DNA of 64,000 nt from the NCBI GenBank assembly GCA_947501885.1, contig CANMXN010000001.1:1922001-1986000 (forward strand). The letters are read 5' to 3'. The notes beneath the pieces were generated by a model, which did no database searches, was not told where the DNA came from, and saw only the letters and a list, made by a program, of their open reading frames with translations. The first letter of the stretch is position 1. Every line of letters begins with the position of its first letter. Below are positions 1 through 8,112 of the stretch, piece by piece. Source of the stretch: an uncultured Sphingorhabdus sp. GTDB lineage: Bacteria; Pseudomonadota; Alphaproteobacteria; Sphingomonadales; Sphingomonadaceae. A program made the position numbers and the translations under genes.

Positions 1-1201
1 TTTTGTCTTCGATATAATCTTTGATTGTGACCAATTGGCGCACTTTATACGCAAAGAATATACCGCTGAGCAATACGCCCGTTAGCACACCGATGGATAG
101 ATCATGCGTCCACACCACCATGATGACCGTTGCTACCATTACTACGCTCGATGGCCATGGATGATGGCGGATTTCGGTAAAGCTCTGCCAGCGAAATGTG
201 CTGATCGATACGAATATCATGATAGCGACTAAGGCGGGCATGGGGATTTGCGCAACCCAATCGCCCAAAGCAACGATAAGGATGAGCAACATGACGCCCG
301 CTACAAAGGTGGATAGCCTTCTGCGGCCGCCCGATTTAATGTTAATCACCGATTGGCCGATCATAGCGCAGCCGCCCATACCGCCGATGAATCCTGTCAC
401 AAAATTGGCAATACCTTGGCCATATGTTTCGCGCTTTTTATCGCTGCGGGTTTCGGTCATATCATCAACAATCGATGCGGTAAGGAGGGATTCGAGCAGA
501 CCAACCGCTGCCATTGCTAATGAATAAGGTGCGATTATTTGCAAGGTTTCCCATGTGATTGGGATTTGCGGAATATGAAACCAAGGAATAGTTTCGGGCA
601 ATTTACCCGTATCACCCACTGTGGTCACATCCAATTTGAAATAGATGGAAACCGCAGCGATGAGGACGATCGCTACCAAAGGTGCTGGCACGGCCTTGGT
701 TATATAGGGTATGCCGTATATCATGGCGAGACCAGCAGCCACCATAGCATAGGTAGTGATCGTAAAATTATCGCCCATTAATTGCGGCAATTGCGCCATG
801 AATATGAGGATAGCCAGCGCGTTCACAAATCCTGTTATCACGCTGCGTGAGACAAAGCGCATGAGTAAGTCGAGCCGTAAGAGGGCTGCAATAGATTGAA
901 ATATACCCATCAATATGGTGGCAGCAAAAAGATATTCAGGCCCATAATCACGCACCAATGGCACCACCAACACGGCTATTGCGGCCGTTGCGGCGCTAAT
1001 CATTCCAGGGCGTCCGCCGATGATAGAAATGATGACGGCGATAGAGAAGCTTGCGTAGAGGCCAACGCGCGGATCAACACCCGCGATGATCGAAAATCCA
1101 ATCGCCTCAGGGATAAGTGCTAAGGCGACGACAAGGCCTGATAAAAATTCAGCCTTGGGATTGGATAACCAATCGCGTTTAAAATCACTATGAATTGCCA
1201 T
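1..1201 (-). CDS. SulP-family inorganic anion transporter, 3' end outside window
   Basis: Translating the minus strand from ATG at 1201 gives 400 codons with no stop before the window edge, so the gene is partial. The protein starts [20 protein letters not shown] and then reads as an unbroken series of hydrophobic helices. SulP hallmarks are visible: an early [19 protein letters not shown] stretch, then GLYASF, and a [13 protein letters not shown] segment. SulP proteins are inner-membrane symporters for sulfate, bicarbonate or dicarboxylates; a C-terminal STAS domain, if present, would lie outside the window. A GAGGG ribosome-binding site precedes the ATG. The gene is divergent from an alpha-carbonic anhydrase and close to a beta-carbonic anhydrase. 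I therefore infer bicarbonate (BicA-like) rather than sulfate as the substrate. The family call is firm; the substrate is inference. Confidence 0.9.
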   Translation of the reverse strand, partial: MAIHSDFKRDWLSNPKAEFLSGLVVALALIPEAIGFSIIAGVDPRVGLYASFSIAVIISIIGGRPGMISAATAAIAVLVVPLVRDYGPEYLFAATILMGIFQSIAALLRLDLLMRFVSRSVITGFVNALAILIFMAQLPQLMGDNFTITTYAMVAAGLAMIYGIPYITKAVPAPLVAIVLIAAVSIYFKLDVTTVGDTGKLPETIPWFHIPQIPITWETLQIIAPYSLAMAAVGLLESLLTASIVDDMTETRSDKKRETYGQGIANFVTGFIGGMGGCAMIGQSVINIKSGGRRRLSTFVAGVMLLILIVALGDWVAQIPMPALVAIMIFVSISTFRWQSFTEIRHHPWPSSVVMVATVIMVVWTHDLSIGVLTGVLLSGIFFAYKVRQLVTIKDYIEDK

Positions 1202-1228
1202 GCTGTTTTGCCCTCATATTTATGTGCT

Positions 1229-1251
1229 AATATTTTGCAATGCACAATATT
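1229..1251. promoter_or_regulatory. 23-bp near-perfect dyad between SulP and alpha-CA genes
   Basis: Two 11-base arms, AATATTTTGCA and TGCACAATATT, flank a single central A and are inverted repeats with one mismatch. The dyad starts 27 bases upstream of the SulP start codon, in the divergent intergenic region, where a dimeric regulator could control one or both genes. There is no recognisable consensus, so the regulator is unknown. Confidence 0.4.
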
Positions 1252-1328
1252 AAGCTCGCTTTACGGACCCGATATATAAGGTCAAGAAAATTCATATTTT
1301 GCTTGTAATAAGATTAAATCACTCTTAT

Positions 1329-1334
1329 TATAAT
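1329..1334 (+). promoter_or_regulatory. possible -10 element for the alpha-carbonic anhydrase gene
   Basis: A perfect TATAAT lies 49 bases upstream of the alpha-CA start codon. The best upstream -35-like match (TTGTAA, 1303-1308) is 20 bases away, longer than ideal, so only the -10 is proposed. Confidence 0.3.
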
Positions 1335-1382
1335 TTTGTCTCATTTATTAGACACTTCTAATGATTAGAAAGAGAGAATATT

Positions 1383-2171
1383 ATGAAAGTTTTACGTAAG
1401 TCAGCATTTTTATGTGCCGCAGCATCACTTGCAATAGCAGGCTGCTCACAAGATGCAGATTCCCCCGAAGAAATAACCTCAGAAACAACCGAAGAAACCG
1501 CTTCAGAAACAACCGAAGAAACCGCCGCGGAACCAGCCGCTTGGGGCTATAGTGAAGCTGATGGTCCTGCGGTTTGGGGGGATTTGAGCGAAGATTATGC
1601 GACATGCAAAACAGGCAAAGAGCAATCACCGATTGACTTGCCTGCGGCTTCTGATGCCAATATCGTGCAAGTGACTACCAATTATGGTGAAGGGGCAGCT
1701 AAGATTGTCAATAAAGGTTATACTGTCCAAGCCGATTTTGAAGCTGGCTTCACAATGACCTCAGGTGAAAATGAATATGGTCTGATTCAATTCCATATGC
1801 ATACACCATCTGAAAATACTGTTGCGGGTAAATCCTATCCTTTAACCGCACATTTTGTACATGCCAATGAAGCGGGTGAATTGGCTGTTTTGGGCATTTT
1901 GTTCGAAGAAGGCGACGCCAACGCGCAGCTTCAATCTATGCTTGATAATCTTGATGGCAGCGCTGATATAGATGCAGCCGCTATGCTGCCTAGTAGCTTA
2001 GATGTGTATAATTTTGCAGGGTCTCTTACCACACCGCCATGCAGCGAAGGTGTGAATTGGCATGTTGCAACCAATGCGGTTACAGCTAGCAAAGAACAAA
2101 TTGCGAAATTGAACGAATTGATGGGCAATAATGCACGTCCTGTGCAGCCAATTAATGATCGCAAAATCTAA
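1383..2171 (+). CDS. alpha-class carbonic anhydrase, predicted lipoprotein
   Basis: 262 aa. It reversibly hydrates CO2 to bicarbonate in the periplasm or at the membrane surface. The N-terminus has a signal peptide ending in the lipobox-like LAIAGC, with Cys21 as the lipid-carrying residue. Residues 29-50 are an acidic Thr/Glu linker with a repeated SETTEETA unit. The catalytic domain shows QSPIDL (81-86), the zinc histidines H138 and H140 in QFHMHTPSE, the third ligand H157 in AHFVH, and the C-terminal signature GSLTTPPCSEGVNW. Cys75 and the Cys of TTPPC can form the usual disulfide. AGAGAG just upstream serves as ribosome-binding site. It sits between a SulP transporter and a beta-CA, which fits a periplasmic CO2/bicarbonate supply role. 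The family call is firm. Confidence 0.95.
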   Translation: MKVLRKSAFLCAAASLAIAGCSQDADSPEEITSETTEETASETTEETAAEPAAWGYSEADGPAVWGDLSEDYATCKTGKEQSPIDLPAASDANIVQVTTNYGEGAAKIVNKGYTVQADFEAGFTMTSGENEYGLIQFHMHTPSENTVAGKSYPLTAHFVHANEAGELAVLGILFEEGDANAQLQSMLDNLDGSADIDAAAMLPSSLDVYNFAGSLTTPPCSEGVNWHVATNAVTASKEQIAKLNELMGNNARPVQPINDRKI

Positions 2172-2195
2172 TTTATTGTAACAATGAATAAAATT

Positions 2196-2223
2196 GGCCT
2201 CGCAGCGATGCGGGGCCTTTTTT
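2196..2223 (+). terminator. intrinsic terminator after alpha-carbonic anhydrase
   Basis: The arms GGCCTCGCA and TGCGGGGCC pair (one mismatch) around a GCGA loop and are followed by a run of six Ts. It lies 25 bases after the alpha-CA stop codon, between convergent genes. Confidence 0.85.
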
Positions 2224-2291
2224 ATCCAGAGTTTGAAATAAAATAGCGCGCTAAATTAATGGATAGTCTTATAATGCTCTGAAAATTGGCT

Positions 2292-2912
2292 TTACGGCCG
2301 ATCGAAAAAATCAACTGTGCCTGTTTCAAAATTATAATAAGCGCCAACGATTTTTAACGTACCATTATCTTGCGGATCACGCAAAATAGGGTCGGTAGCA
2401 TTGCGCAATATTTGCACTTGGCGGCTGACATTTGCCTTAACACTATTTTCGAGTAACTCTTCATCTTTGCCATGCGCGCATAGCACGGCTGGTATGATCG
2501 GCTCGATCATGCGGCCAATGCTGCCTGGGAATATACTATTATCCTGTACGACGCTGATGGCTGCTGCTACCGCGCCGCAGCTTTGGTGACCCATCACCAC
2601 AACCAAGGGTACGCCCAGCGGTCCAACGGCAAATTCGATCGAACCGAGTGCGGCCGTGTCAATGGTGTTGCCCGCATTGCGAACGATGAACAATTCCCCC
2701 AATCCGCGGCCAAACAAAAGCTCTGGCGATACGCGGCTGTCGCTACAGCTAAGATAGGCTGCCATAGGAGCCTGTGCTTTGGCCAGCTCAAGGCGCAATT
2801 TGGGATCAGCAGGAATATCTTGCGCTTCACCATTTAAGAAACGCCTATTGCCCTCAATAAGCAATTCTAATGCTTCATCAGGATTGGCGGTAGTGCGAAC
2901 AACGTCAGTCAT
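2292..2912 (-). CDS. beta-class carbonic anhydrase
   Basis: 206 aa, cytoplasmic, no signal peptide. Beta-CA zinc ligands are in place: Cys56 with the Asp58-Arg60 dyad in SCSDSR, then His109 and Cys112 in MGHQSCGA. The flanking IVRNAGN stretch is also diagnostic. The enzyme interconverts CO2 and bicarbonate inside the cell. It would complement the neighbouring exported alpha-CA and the SulP transporter: import of bicarbonate followed by cytoplasmic interconversion for carboxylases. It converges on the alpha-CA gene across a terminator. The length is normal for the family. Confidence in the family is high; the link to SulP is inferred from proximity only. Confidence 0.95.
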   Translation of the reverse strand: MTDVVRTTANPDEALELLIEGNRRFLNGEAQDIPADPKLRLELAKAQAPMAAYLSCSDSRVSPELLFGRGLGELFIVRNAGNTIDTAALGSIEFAVGPLGVPLVVVMGHQSCGAVAAAISVVQDNSIFPGSIGRMIEPIIPAVLCAHGKDEELLENSVKANVSRQVQILRNATDPILRDPQDNGTLKIVGAYYNFETGTVDFFDRP

Positions 2913-2997
2913 AAATCGGCCCTTATACTATTGGGGTATCTATAATATGGCTGTGTGAAAATGTATAGCGTTCAGATAATGTGAATAGTCATTTTTC

Positions 2998-3026
2998 TTG
3001 ACTTTTGAAGAGTTGTATACTATTAA
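2998..3026 (+). promoter_or_regulatory. candidate sigma-70 promoter for the NYN-domain gene
   Basis: TTGACT at 2998-3003 and TATTAA at 3021-3026 are separated by 17 bases. Transcription from here would include the whole inverted-repeat leader at 3039-3105. Confidence 0.4.
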
Positions 3027-3038
3027 AATCTATATCCA

Positions 3039-3105
3039 GTCCTCGGTTTGCCGTCTTAAAGCGCTCTTATTGAGCAGTTATCATTTTAAGGCCGCTCCCG
3101 AGGAC
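3039..3105 (+). promoter_or_regulatory. folded 5' leader (nested inverted repeats) of the NYN-domain gene
   Basis: Three nested complementary pairs are visible: GTCCTCGG (3039-3046) with CCGAGGAC (3098-3105), CTTAAA (3055-3060) with TTTAAG (3085-3090), and GCTC (3063-3066) with GAGC (3072-3075). Together they predict one long interrupted stem-loop ending 21 bases before the start codon, next to the ribosome-binding site. No Rfam family is recognised. It could be a regulatory leader or a processing site. Confidence 0.5.
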
Positions 3106-3126
3106 ATTTTTCTAGGAAGATAGCGG

Positions 3127-3849
3127 ATGGCAACAGCAGTCTTAGTTGATGGAGCATTCTTTCTTAGGCGGTTTTCTAGTTGTTTTCCAGATCATGATCC
3201 AAATAATCCCAAAAGTGTTGCGGGTGGATTGAAACTTCTAGTGTTTTGGCATTTGGCACAAAGGCTTGGCGCAGAGAAGTTGCTTGAAGATATTAATCGT
3301 CATAATATGCAATTATTAGAATCATCTGAGTTATATCGTATATTTTTGTATGACTGTGGGCCTTTAACAAAAAGAATGCATACACCATTAGAAGGATTAT
3401 CTATTGATTTTTCTAAAACTGATGAAGCTAGATTTCGTATAGAATTTCACAAGGAAGTGCAAAAAGTCCGTAAAGTAGCCTTACGATTGGGACGGTTAAA
3501 TGATGCTTCAGGATGGAAGTTATCCAATCAAGCAACGGCAAGGCTAATAGATGACCCAGAGAATTTTGTAGCAACAGATGCTGACTTTAAAATTGATACA
3601 ATTCAAAAAGGTGTGGATATGCGTCTAGGATTAGATATTGCGTCATTGGCCTATAAGAAACAGGTCGACCAAATTGTAATTGTAGCTTCTGATGCAGACT
3701 TTGTTCCTGCTGCTAAATTAGCACGAAGAGAGGGTGTTGATGTAATTTTAGATCGAATGGGTGTAAATAATGCAGCTAATGATTTAATTGAGCATGTCGA
3801 CGGGATTAGGGATTGCTACTTACCTAAACCCAGTGGGCTTCAGGAATAA
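3127..3849 (+). CDS. NYN (PIN-like) domain protein, putative RNase
   Basis: 240 aa. The PIN-like NYN fold is indicated by an N-terminal hydrophobic strand ending in Asp (VLVDGAFF, Asp8), mid-protein acidic residues in KGVDMRLGLD (Asp164, Asp170), and the SDADF motif (Asp189, Asp191) followed by an AAKLARREG helix. These acidic residues form the metal site in NYN/LabA-type nucleases, which act on RNA; the target here is unknown. The codons are richer in TTA, AGA and AAT than in neighbouring genes, hinting at acquisition by transfer or at relaxed codon selection. It stands alone, convergent with ubiB (6 bases between stops), behind a strongly folded leader. The family call is good; function and origin are inference. 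Confidence 0.8.
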   Translation: MATAVLVDGAFFLRRFSSCFPDHDPNNPKSVAGGLKLLVFWHLAQRLGAEKLLEDINRHNMQLLESSELYRIFLYDCGPLTKRMHTPLEGLSIDFSKTDEARFRIEFHKEVQKVRKVALRLGRLNDASGWKLSNQATARLIDDPENFVATDADFKIDTIQKGVDMRLGLDIASLAYKKQVDQIVIVASDADFVPAAKLARREGVDVILDRMGVNNAANDLIEHVDGIRDCYLPKPSGLQE

Positions 3850-3855
3850 AATCAT

Positions 3856-5406
3856 TCACCCCCAATACCACATAGCGGATGCGCCCGCAGCAGCGGCCAA
3901 GGCGCCAAAGATAAAGCTGCGCCAAAAACCGACGCCTGAACTGGCTTTCTTATCCCACATCAATTTGACTTCTGGCAGAGGCGGGGCTTCGGGTGCGCCG
4001 CCTTTGCGCGGTATTTGCTCATCAAGCCTACGCACAAGGTCTGGGATCATTACTAATGTTTGTGCATTTTCGCGCATAGCATCGGCCAGTGCTGCTTCTG
4101 GGCCAAGCTCGCCTCTGATCCAATCTTTCACATAAGGACCGCTAATATCCCACATATTAATGCCTGGGTGTAGCTGCGTCGCTATGCCCTCGACCATCAC
4201 CATTGTTTTTTGCAGCAACAGTAGATGCGGCTGCGTCTGCATGTCAAAATCACGGGTAATTGCGAACAGACTATCGAGCATCTGCCCTACGGATAATTCG
4301 CTCACTGGTTTGCCGCGCGTTGGTTCTCCTACAGCGCGCAGCGCGGTCGCAAACTCATCGACATTATGATAGCTGGGCACATATTGCGCTTCAAAATGAA
4401 TTTCGGCCACGCGCTTATAATTGCCCGTAGTGAGACCATAGAGGATTTCGGCGAGCCAATAGCGCGCCTTTTTATTGATGCGGCCCATGATGCCAAAATC
4501 AATAGCGGTAATGCTGCCATCAGCATTTACGAACAAATTGCCTTGATGCATATCGGCGTGGAAAAAACCTTCGGAAATGGCTTGGCGTAAAAATGTCAGT
4601 ACCAATGTTTTAGCCAATTCTTCTAGGTCATGGCCAGCGGCTTTTAAGGCCTCTGTTTTTGATATTTTGATACCATCGACCCATTCGAGCGTCATGACGC
4701 GGCCCGATGTTCTATCCCAATCGATTTGCGGGATATTATATTGGCCGACTGCTTCCATAGCATCGCGCAGCTCGGACGCATTGGCGGCCTCACGGCGAAG
4801 ATCAAGCTCGCGCAAAGTCCAACGTTTGAGGTTTGCAATTACCATCGCAGGGCGCAGGCGTTTGGCTTCACCGCCAAGCGCTTCTAGGTGCGCTGCTGCC
4901 CATTCATAGGTTTCAATATCACGGGCAAATTGTTCTCTTATGCCAGGGCGTAATATTTTAACGGCCACATCCTTACCATCGCTGGTGACGGCACGGTGGA
5001 CTTGGGCTATTGATGCGGCACCCACGGGGTTTGGGTCGATTGATGCGAATAATTCATCAGCACTTTTGTTGAGGCTGGTATCAATTTCATTGTAAATGTC
5101 TTCAAAATCAGCAGGGGGCAGATCGTCTTGCAGCATCAACAGATTTTTCACTGGCCCTTCACCTACAATATCGGGGCGAGTAGCGAGCGTTTGCCCTAAT
5201 TTGATTGCAGCAGGACCAATAGCGCGAAAAGCCGCTGCATAATCGGGTTCTTTGGGCTGAAATGTGCCAATGCGCGCAATACGAAACAGGCGTTTCACAG
5301 GGCGCGGCGTATTGCGATCAGCTTCTAAAGCGCGCAATGCTCCATGCTTGGCCAAGATACGGCCCCATTTTAGAAGCCGAAAAATATGAGTGGATGGGCG
5401 CGTCAA
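3856..5406 (-). CDS. ubiB: UbiB, ABC1/ADCK-type ubiquinone biosynthesis kinase-like protein
   Basis: 516 aa. It is an atypical kinase-like ATPase needed for aerobic ubiquinone synthesis. It carries the family-specific KLGQ motif (69-72), the alanine-rich nucleotide loop PVGAASIAQVH (about 127-137) that replaces the usual glycine-rich loop, the VAVKIL lysine (about 150), a HADMHQGN catalytic loop and an IDFG metal-binding motif. A single hydrophobic segment at the extreme C-terminus, SFIFGALAAAAGASAMW, would anchor it in the inner membrane. Its start codon lies one base after the ubiE stop, so the two are surely co-transcribed and probably translationally coupled. Very secure. Confidence 0.96.
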   Translation of the reverse strand: MTRPSTHIFRLLKWGRILAKHGALRALEADRNTPRPVKRLFRIARIGTFQPKEPDYAAAFRAIGPAAIKLGQTLATRPDIVGEGPVKNLLMLQDDLPPADFEDIYNEIDTSLNKSADELFASIDPNPVGAASIAQVHRAVTSDGKDVAVKILRPGIREQFARDIETYEWAAAHLEALGGEAKRLRPAMVIANLKRWTLRELDLRREAANASELRDAMEAVGQYNIPQIDWDRTSGRVMTLEWVDGIKISKTEALKAAGHDLEELAKTLVLTFLRQAISEGFFHADMHQGNLFVNADGSITAIDFGIMGRINKKARYWLAEILYGLTTGNYKRVAEIHFEAQYVPSYHNVDEFATALRAVGEPTRGKPVSELSVGQMLDSLFAITRDFDMQTQPHLLLLQKTMVMVEGIATQLHPGINMWDISGPYVKDWIRGELGPEAALADAMRENAQTLVMIPDLVRRLDEQIPRKGGAPEAPPLPEVKLMWDKKASSGVGFWRSFIFGALAAAAGASAMWYWG

Positions 5407-5407
5407 T

Positions 5408-6139
5408 TTATGTTTTCCATCCGCTATGTATGGCCACTAATCCACCCATTATGGGTTCAACTTTGGTTTGGGTAAACCCCGCCGCCTTAATCATCGACTC
5501 AAATTTTGGCATGTCGGGGAAGCGGGCGATAGATTCGGCTAAGTAACGATAACTATCTTCATCATCGGAGATTATTTTGCCAATTTGCGGCAATATTCTG
5601 TGTGAATATTGTTCATAGACTTTATCAAAAATGGGCCACTCAGTTTGCGAAAATTCCATACAAAAAAAGCGTCCGCCATAACGCAACACGCGGTGCGCTT
5701 CGGATAAAGCTTTGTCGATATAGGTTACATTCCTGATACCGAATACAATGGTATAAGCATCAAAATGATGGTCAGGAAAATTTAACTGCTCAGCATTTTG
5801 TTTGCTCCACACCAATCCATCATAACCTTTTTTTACGGCGCGTTGCATACCGACTTCTAACATATCGGGGTTGATATCAGATACAGTGATATTGGCACCC
5901 GATGACAGCATCCGAAATGCAATATCACCCGTGCCGCCAGCAACATCCAATATGTCTTCGCCAGATTTGGGGTTTACGCGGCGAGTAAATTGATTTTTCC
6001 AAAGCCTATGCGTGCCGCCTGTCATCGCATCATTCATTATGTCATAATTGGCGGCAACATTGGTAAATATTTCGCCGACACGCTCTTTCTTCTCAGAGGC
6101 GTCTATGTTTTGATAACCAAAGGATACTTTTTCGCTCAT
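5408..6139 (-). CDS. ubiE: UbiE, ubiquinone/menaquinone C-methyltransferase
   Basis: 243 aa. It is a SAM-dependent C-methyltransferase of the ring in ubiquinone synthesis. The class I SAM-binding motif ILDVAGGTGDIA lies at about residues 63-74, preceded by the UbiE-typical FTNVAANYDIMNDAMTGG and followed by an acidic SDINPDML strand. The conserved VFGIRNVT segment and the YxYLAESI-like region near the C-terminus also fit. The length is normal. It is first in a ubiE-ubiB operon and divergent from mutM, an arrangement common in alphaproteobacteria. The 149-base gap to mutM must hold both promoters; I could not choose clear -35/-10 pairs there. Confidence 0.96.
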   Translation of the reverse strand: MSEKVSFGYQNIDASEKKERVGEIFTNVAANYDIMNDAMTGGTHRLWKNQFTRRVNPKSGEDILDVAGGTGDIAFRMLSSGANITVSDINPDMLEVGMQRAVKKGYDGLVWSKQNAEQLNFPDHHFDAYTIVFGIRNVTYIDKALSEAHRVLRYGGRFFCMEFSQTEWPIFDKVYEQYSHRILPQIGKIISDDEDSYRYLAESIARFPDMPKFESMIKAAGFTQTKVEPIMGGLVAIHSGWKT

Positions 6140-6288
6140 GATCGGCTTTCTATCATATAATTGCGCTTATGCTCTGGCTTTAGCGATTGATATGCTATGC
6201 GGCAAATTAAACTTTGCTTTATAGATATTTTGCTTGTTTTTTACGCGCTAATCATTCTAGCGTTGGATGATGAAAAGGATGATTATAT

Positions 6289-7101
6289 ATGCCCGAATTA
6301 CCAGAGGTTGAAACCACAGTTGCGGGCCTTCGCCAAGTGATTGATGGGCAGATAATCATCCGCGCAGAACCACGGCGTGAAAATTTACGGTGGCCTATTC
6401 CCACCGATATACGCCAGCGCATGACAGGTGCTAAAATTATGGGTCTCAGTCGCCGCGCCAAATATGGGCTTATCTATACGGATCGTGATGATATATTGAT
6501 ATTTCATTTGGGCATGTCTGGGCGATGGCGGATTGACCCTAATATAATAGAAAAGCATGATCATTTTATATTAGAAACCGAAAATGGTCGTATTGCTGCG
6601 CTCAATGATCCGCGCCGTTTCGGTTCACTTGATATTATACCAGCAGATAAAGTTTCAGAATATAAAGCCTTCACAACCATGGGGCCAGAACCATTAAGCG
6701 ATGATTTTAATGTATCGCAGCTCAAATCAGCCTTAAAAGGCAAAACCTCCCTAATTAAAACAGCATTGCTGGATCAGCGCGTTGTCGCGGGCTTGGGCAA
6801 TATATATGTGTGCGAGGCGCTGCATATGGCACGCATTCTTCCGCACACAAAAGCAGGGAGTATTTCCAAAGCAAGATTAGAACCTCTGGTGCAATCAGTG
6901 AAGCAGGTGTTGGCCAATGCGATTGAGGCAGGGGGATCTACCTTGCGCGATTTTGCCGCCCCCGATGGAGAGCTTGGCTATTTTTCCAAACAATGGTTGG
7001 TCTATGGCCGTGAAGGAGAGATGTGTGTAGCCGATCATGTAATTAAACGGCGGGTTGATGGCGGACGATCAACTTTTTACTGCCCCAAATGTCAGAAATA
7101 G
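6289..7101 (+). CDS. mutM: MutM/Fpg formamidopyrimidine-DNA glycosylase with altered zinc finger
   Basis: 270 aa. It excises 8-oxoguanine and formamidopyrimidines and cuts abasic sites. The N-terminus MPELPEVETT supplies the catalytic Pro2 and Glu3. The helix-two-turn-helix region contains GLGNIYVCEAL, and the C-terminus has the RSTFYCPKCQ half of the zinc finger. The finger is unusual: the first half reads CVADHVI, so Cys246 is present but the second expected Cys is Asp249, while Cys265 and Cys268 are normal. The bases support this reading (TGT GTA GCC GAT). Asp can bind zinc, so the finger may still fold. It is divergent from ubiE and upstream of rpsT and dnaA. Confidence 0.95.
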   Translation: MPELPEVETTVAGLRQVIDGQIIIRAEPRRENLRWPIPTDIRQRMTGAKIMGLSRRAKYGLIYTDRDDILIFHLGMSGRWRIDPNIIEKHDHFILETENGRIAALNDPRRFGSLDIIPADKVSEYKAFTTMGPEPLSDDFNVSQLKSALKGKTSLIKTALLDQRVVAGLGNIYVCEALHMARILPHTKAGSISKARLEPLVQSVKQVLANAIEAGGSTLRDFAAPDGELGYFSKQWLVYGREGEMCVADHVIKRRVDGGRSTFYCPKCQK

Positions 7102-7239
7102 CCATTTCGATCATATTATCGGCAATTATGCTGCTTTTTCATTGACGCCTCAGCTTTCACTCGGTAATGGCGAGCGCTTGCAGGGAAGAGTCTGAAACGA
7201 CTCATCTCGATATTATCATTTGAATTAGAGGTTTTTGTA

Positions 7240-7500
7240 ATGGCCAATACGCCACAAGCTAAAAAACGTATCCGTCGCAATGGACGCCGCACCGAAGTTA
7301 ATCGCAACCGCTTGAGCCGCGTTCGCAGCTTTATCAAAGCTGTTGAGAGTGCTGTTGAAGCTGGCGATAAAAAAGTTGCAAACGAAGCTTTGACAGCAAT
7401 GCAACCAGAACTTGATCGCGGTGTTGCCAAAGGTGTGATGAACCGTAATATGGCATCGCGCAAATTGAGTCGCCTTAACAAAAAAGTGGCTGCGCTTTAA
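7240..7500 (+). CDS. rpsT: 30S ribosomal protein S20
   Basis: 86 aa, strongly basic, starting [17 protein letters not shown], the standard S20 opening. It binds 16S rRNA during early 30S assembly. An AGAGG ribosome-binding site precedes the ATG. The gene sits between mutM and dnaA as in many alphaproteobacteria and is followed by a strong terminator. Length and composition are typical. Confidence 0.97.
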   Translation: MANTPQAKKRIRRNGRRTEVNRNRLSRVRSFIKAVESAVEAGDKKVANEALTAMQPELDRGVAKGVMNRNMASRKLSRLNKKVAAL

Positions 7501-7556
7501 ACGCTACACTGAAAAACTATGAGAGAATGATTCGTTTCATTCTTTGTAAAACCGAT

Positions 7557-7586
7557 AACCCGTCCAAGCGATTGAGACGGGTTTTT
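7557..7586 (+). terminator. intrinsic terminator after rpsT
   Basis: AACCCGTC (7557-7564) pairs with GACGGGTT (7576-7583) and runs into a T-tract. It isolates rpsT from dnaA, which therefore needs its own promoter. Confidence 0.88.
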
Positions 7587-8112
7587 CAATGCTTTCATAT
7601 ATATAGCTTATTTCTGTATTACCTTACTTTCTGAACTCATTTCATCCTAAAATATTCAAGGTTTAAGCTTGGAATATTTTTGTAAAAATATGTGAAAAAC
7701 AGAGTCTAGCTTTTCCGCCGATTCGGGCCATGTTATAAAGGCAGGTATTAAAAAAGTTGTTGTAAACCAATGCTTTACATATAATTTAACGTAAAAGCTA
7801 GCTTTGAGTTGAGTCAACATGAATATTTCATTTTTTTTACACTTCACCCCTTGAAGGAATCTTAAAACCAAGCTTTAAGAGACTCGATAAAGAGTGAAAC
7901 GATCAAAGCGTTTTAACAAAAATATTATATTTTGGGGTGAAATCGAACCAGCATAGCTGCTTCTCGAGATGCCGTTCTATTGTGAATTTTTTACAATGGC
8001 ATATGTGTATCTCTCTAAATTATATTTAGGTCTATATTGGTCATTACCGAGATAGAGAGCCAACCAATATATAAATTTTTAAAATGTTAAATCGTATATT
8101 GGGAGGGCGTTA
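7587..8112. other. AT-rich dnaA upstream region with nested inverted repeats
   Basis: About 525 bases without a convincing gene. Two nested inverted repeats stand out: AAGCTTGG (7665-7672) with CCAAGCTT (7868-7875), and inside them CTAGCTTTT (7706-7714) with AAAAGCTAG (7793-7801). I found no copy of the DnaA box TTATCCACA, so this is not clearly an origin. The region should hold the dnaA promoter. A 71-codon minus-strand frame at 7656-7871 lacks any family signal and was not called. Confidence 0.4.

Noticed and set aside
198-1123. Three plus-strand frames at the left edge
   Set aside because: The minus strand here carries a continuous SulP transporter; the plus-strand frames are broken and have no family resemblance.
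7656-7871. 71-codon minus-strand frame upstream of dnaA
   Set aside because: No ribosome-binding site, signal or family pattern, and it overlaps inverted repeats in AT-rich DNA. Probably chance.
7587-8112. Chromosomal origin upstream of dnaA
   Set aside because: No DnaA box (TTATCCACA or complement) was seen by eye. Many alphaproteobacteria place oriC elsewhere.
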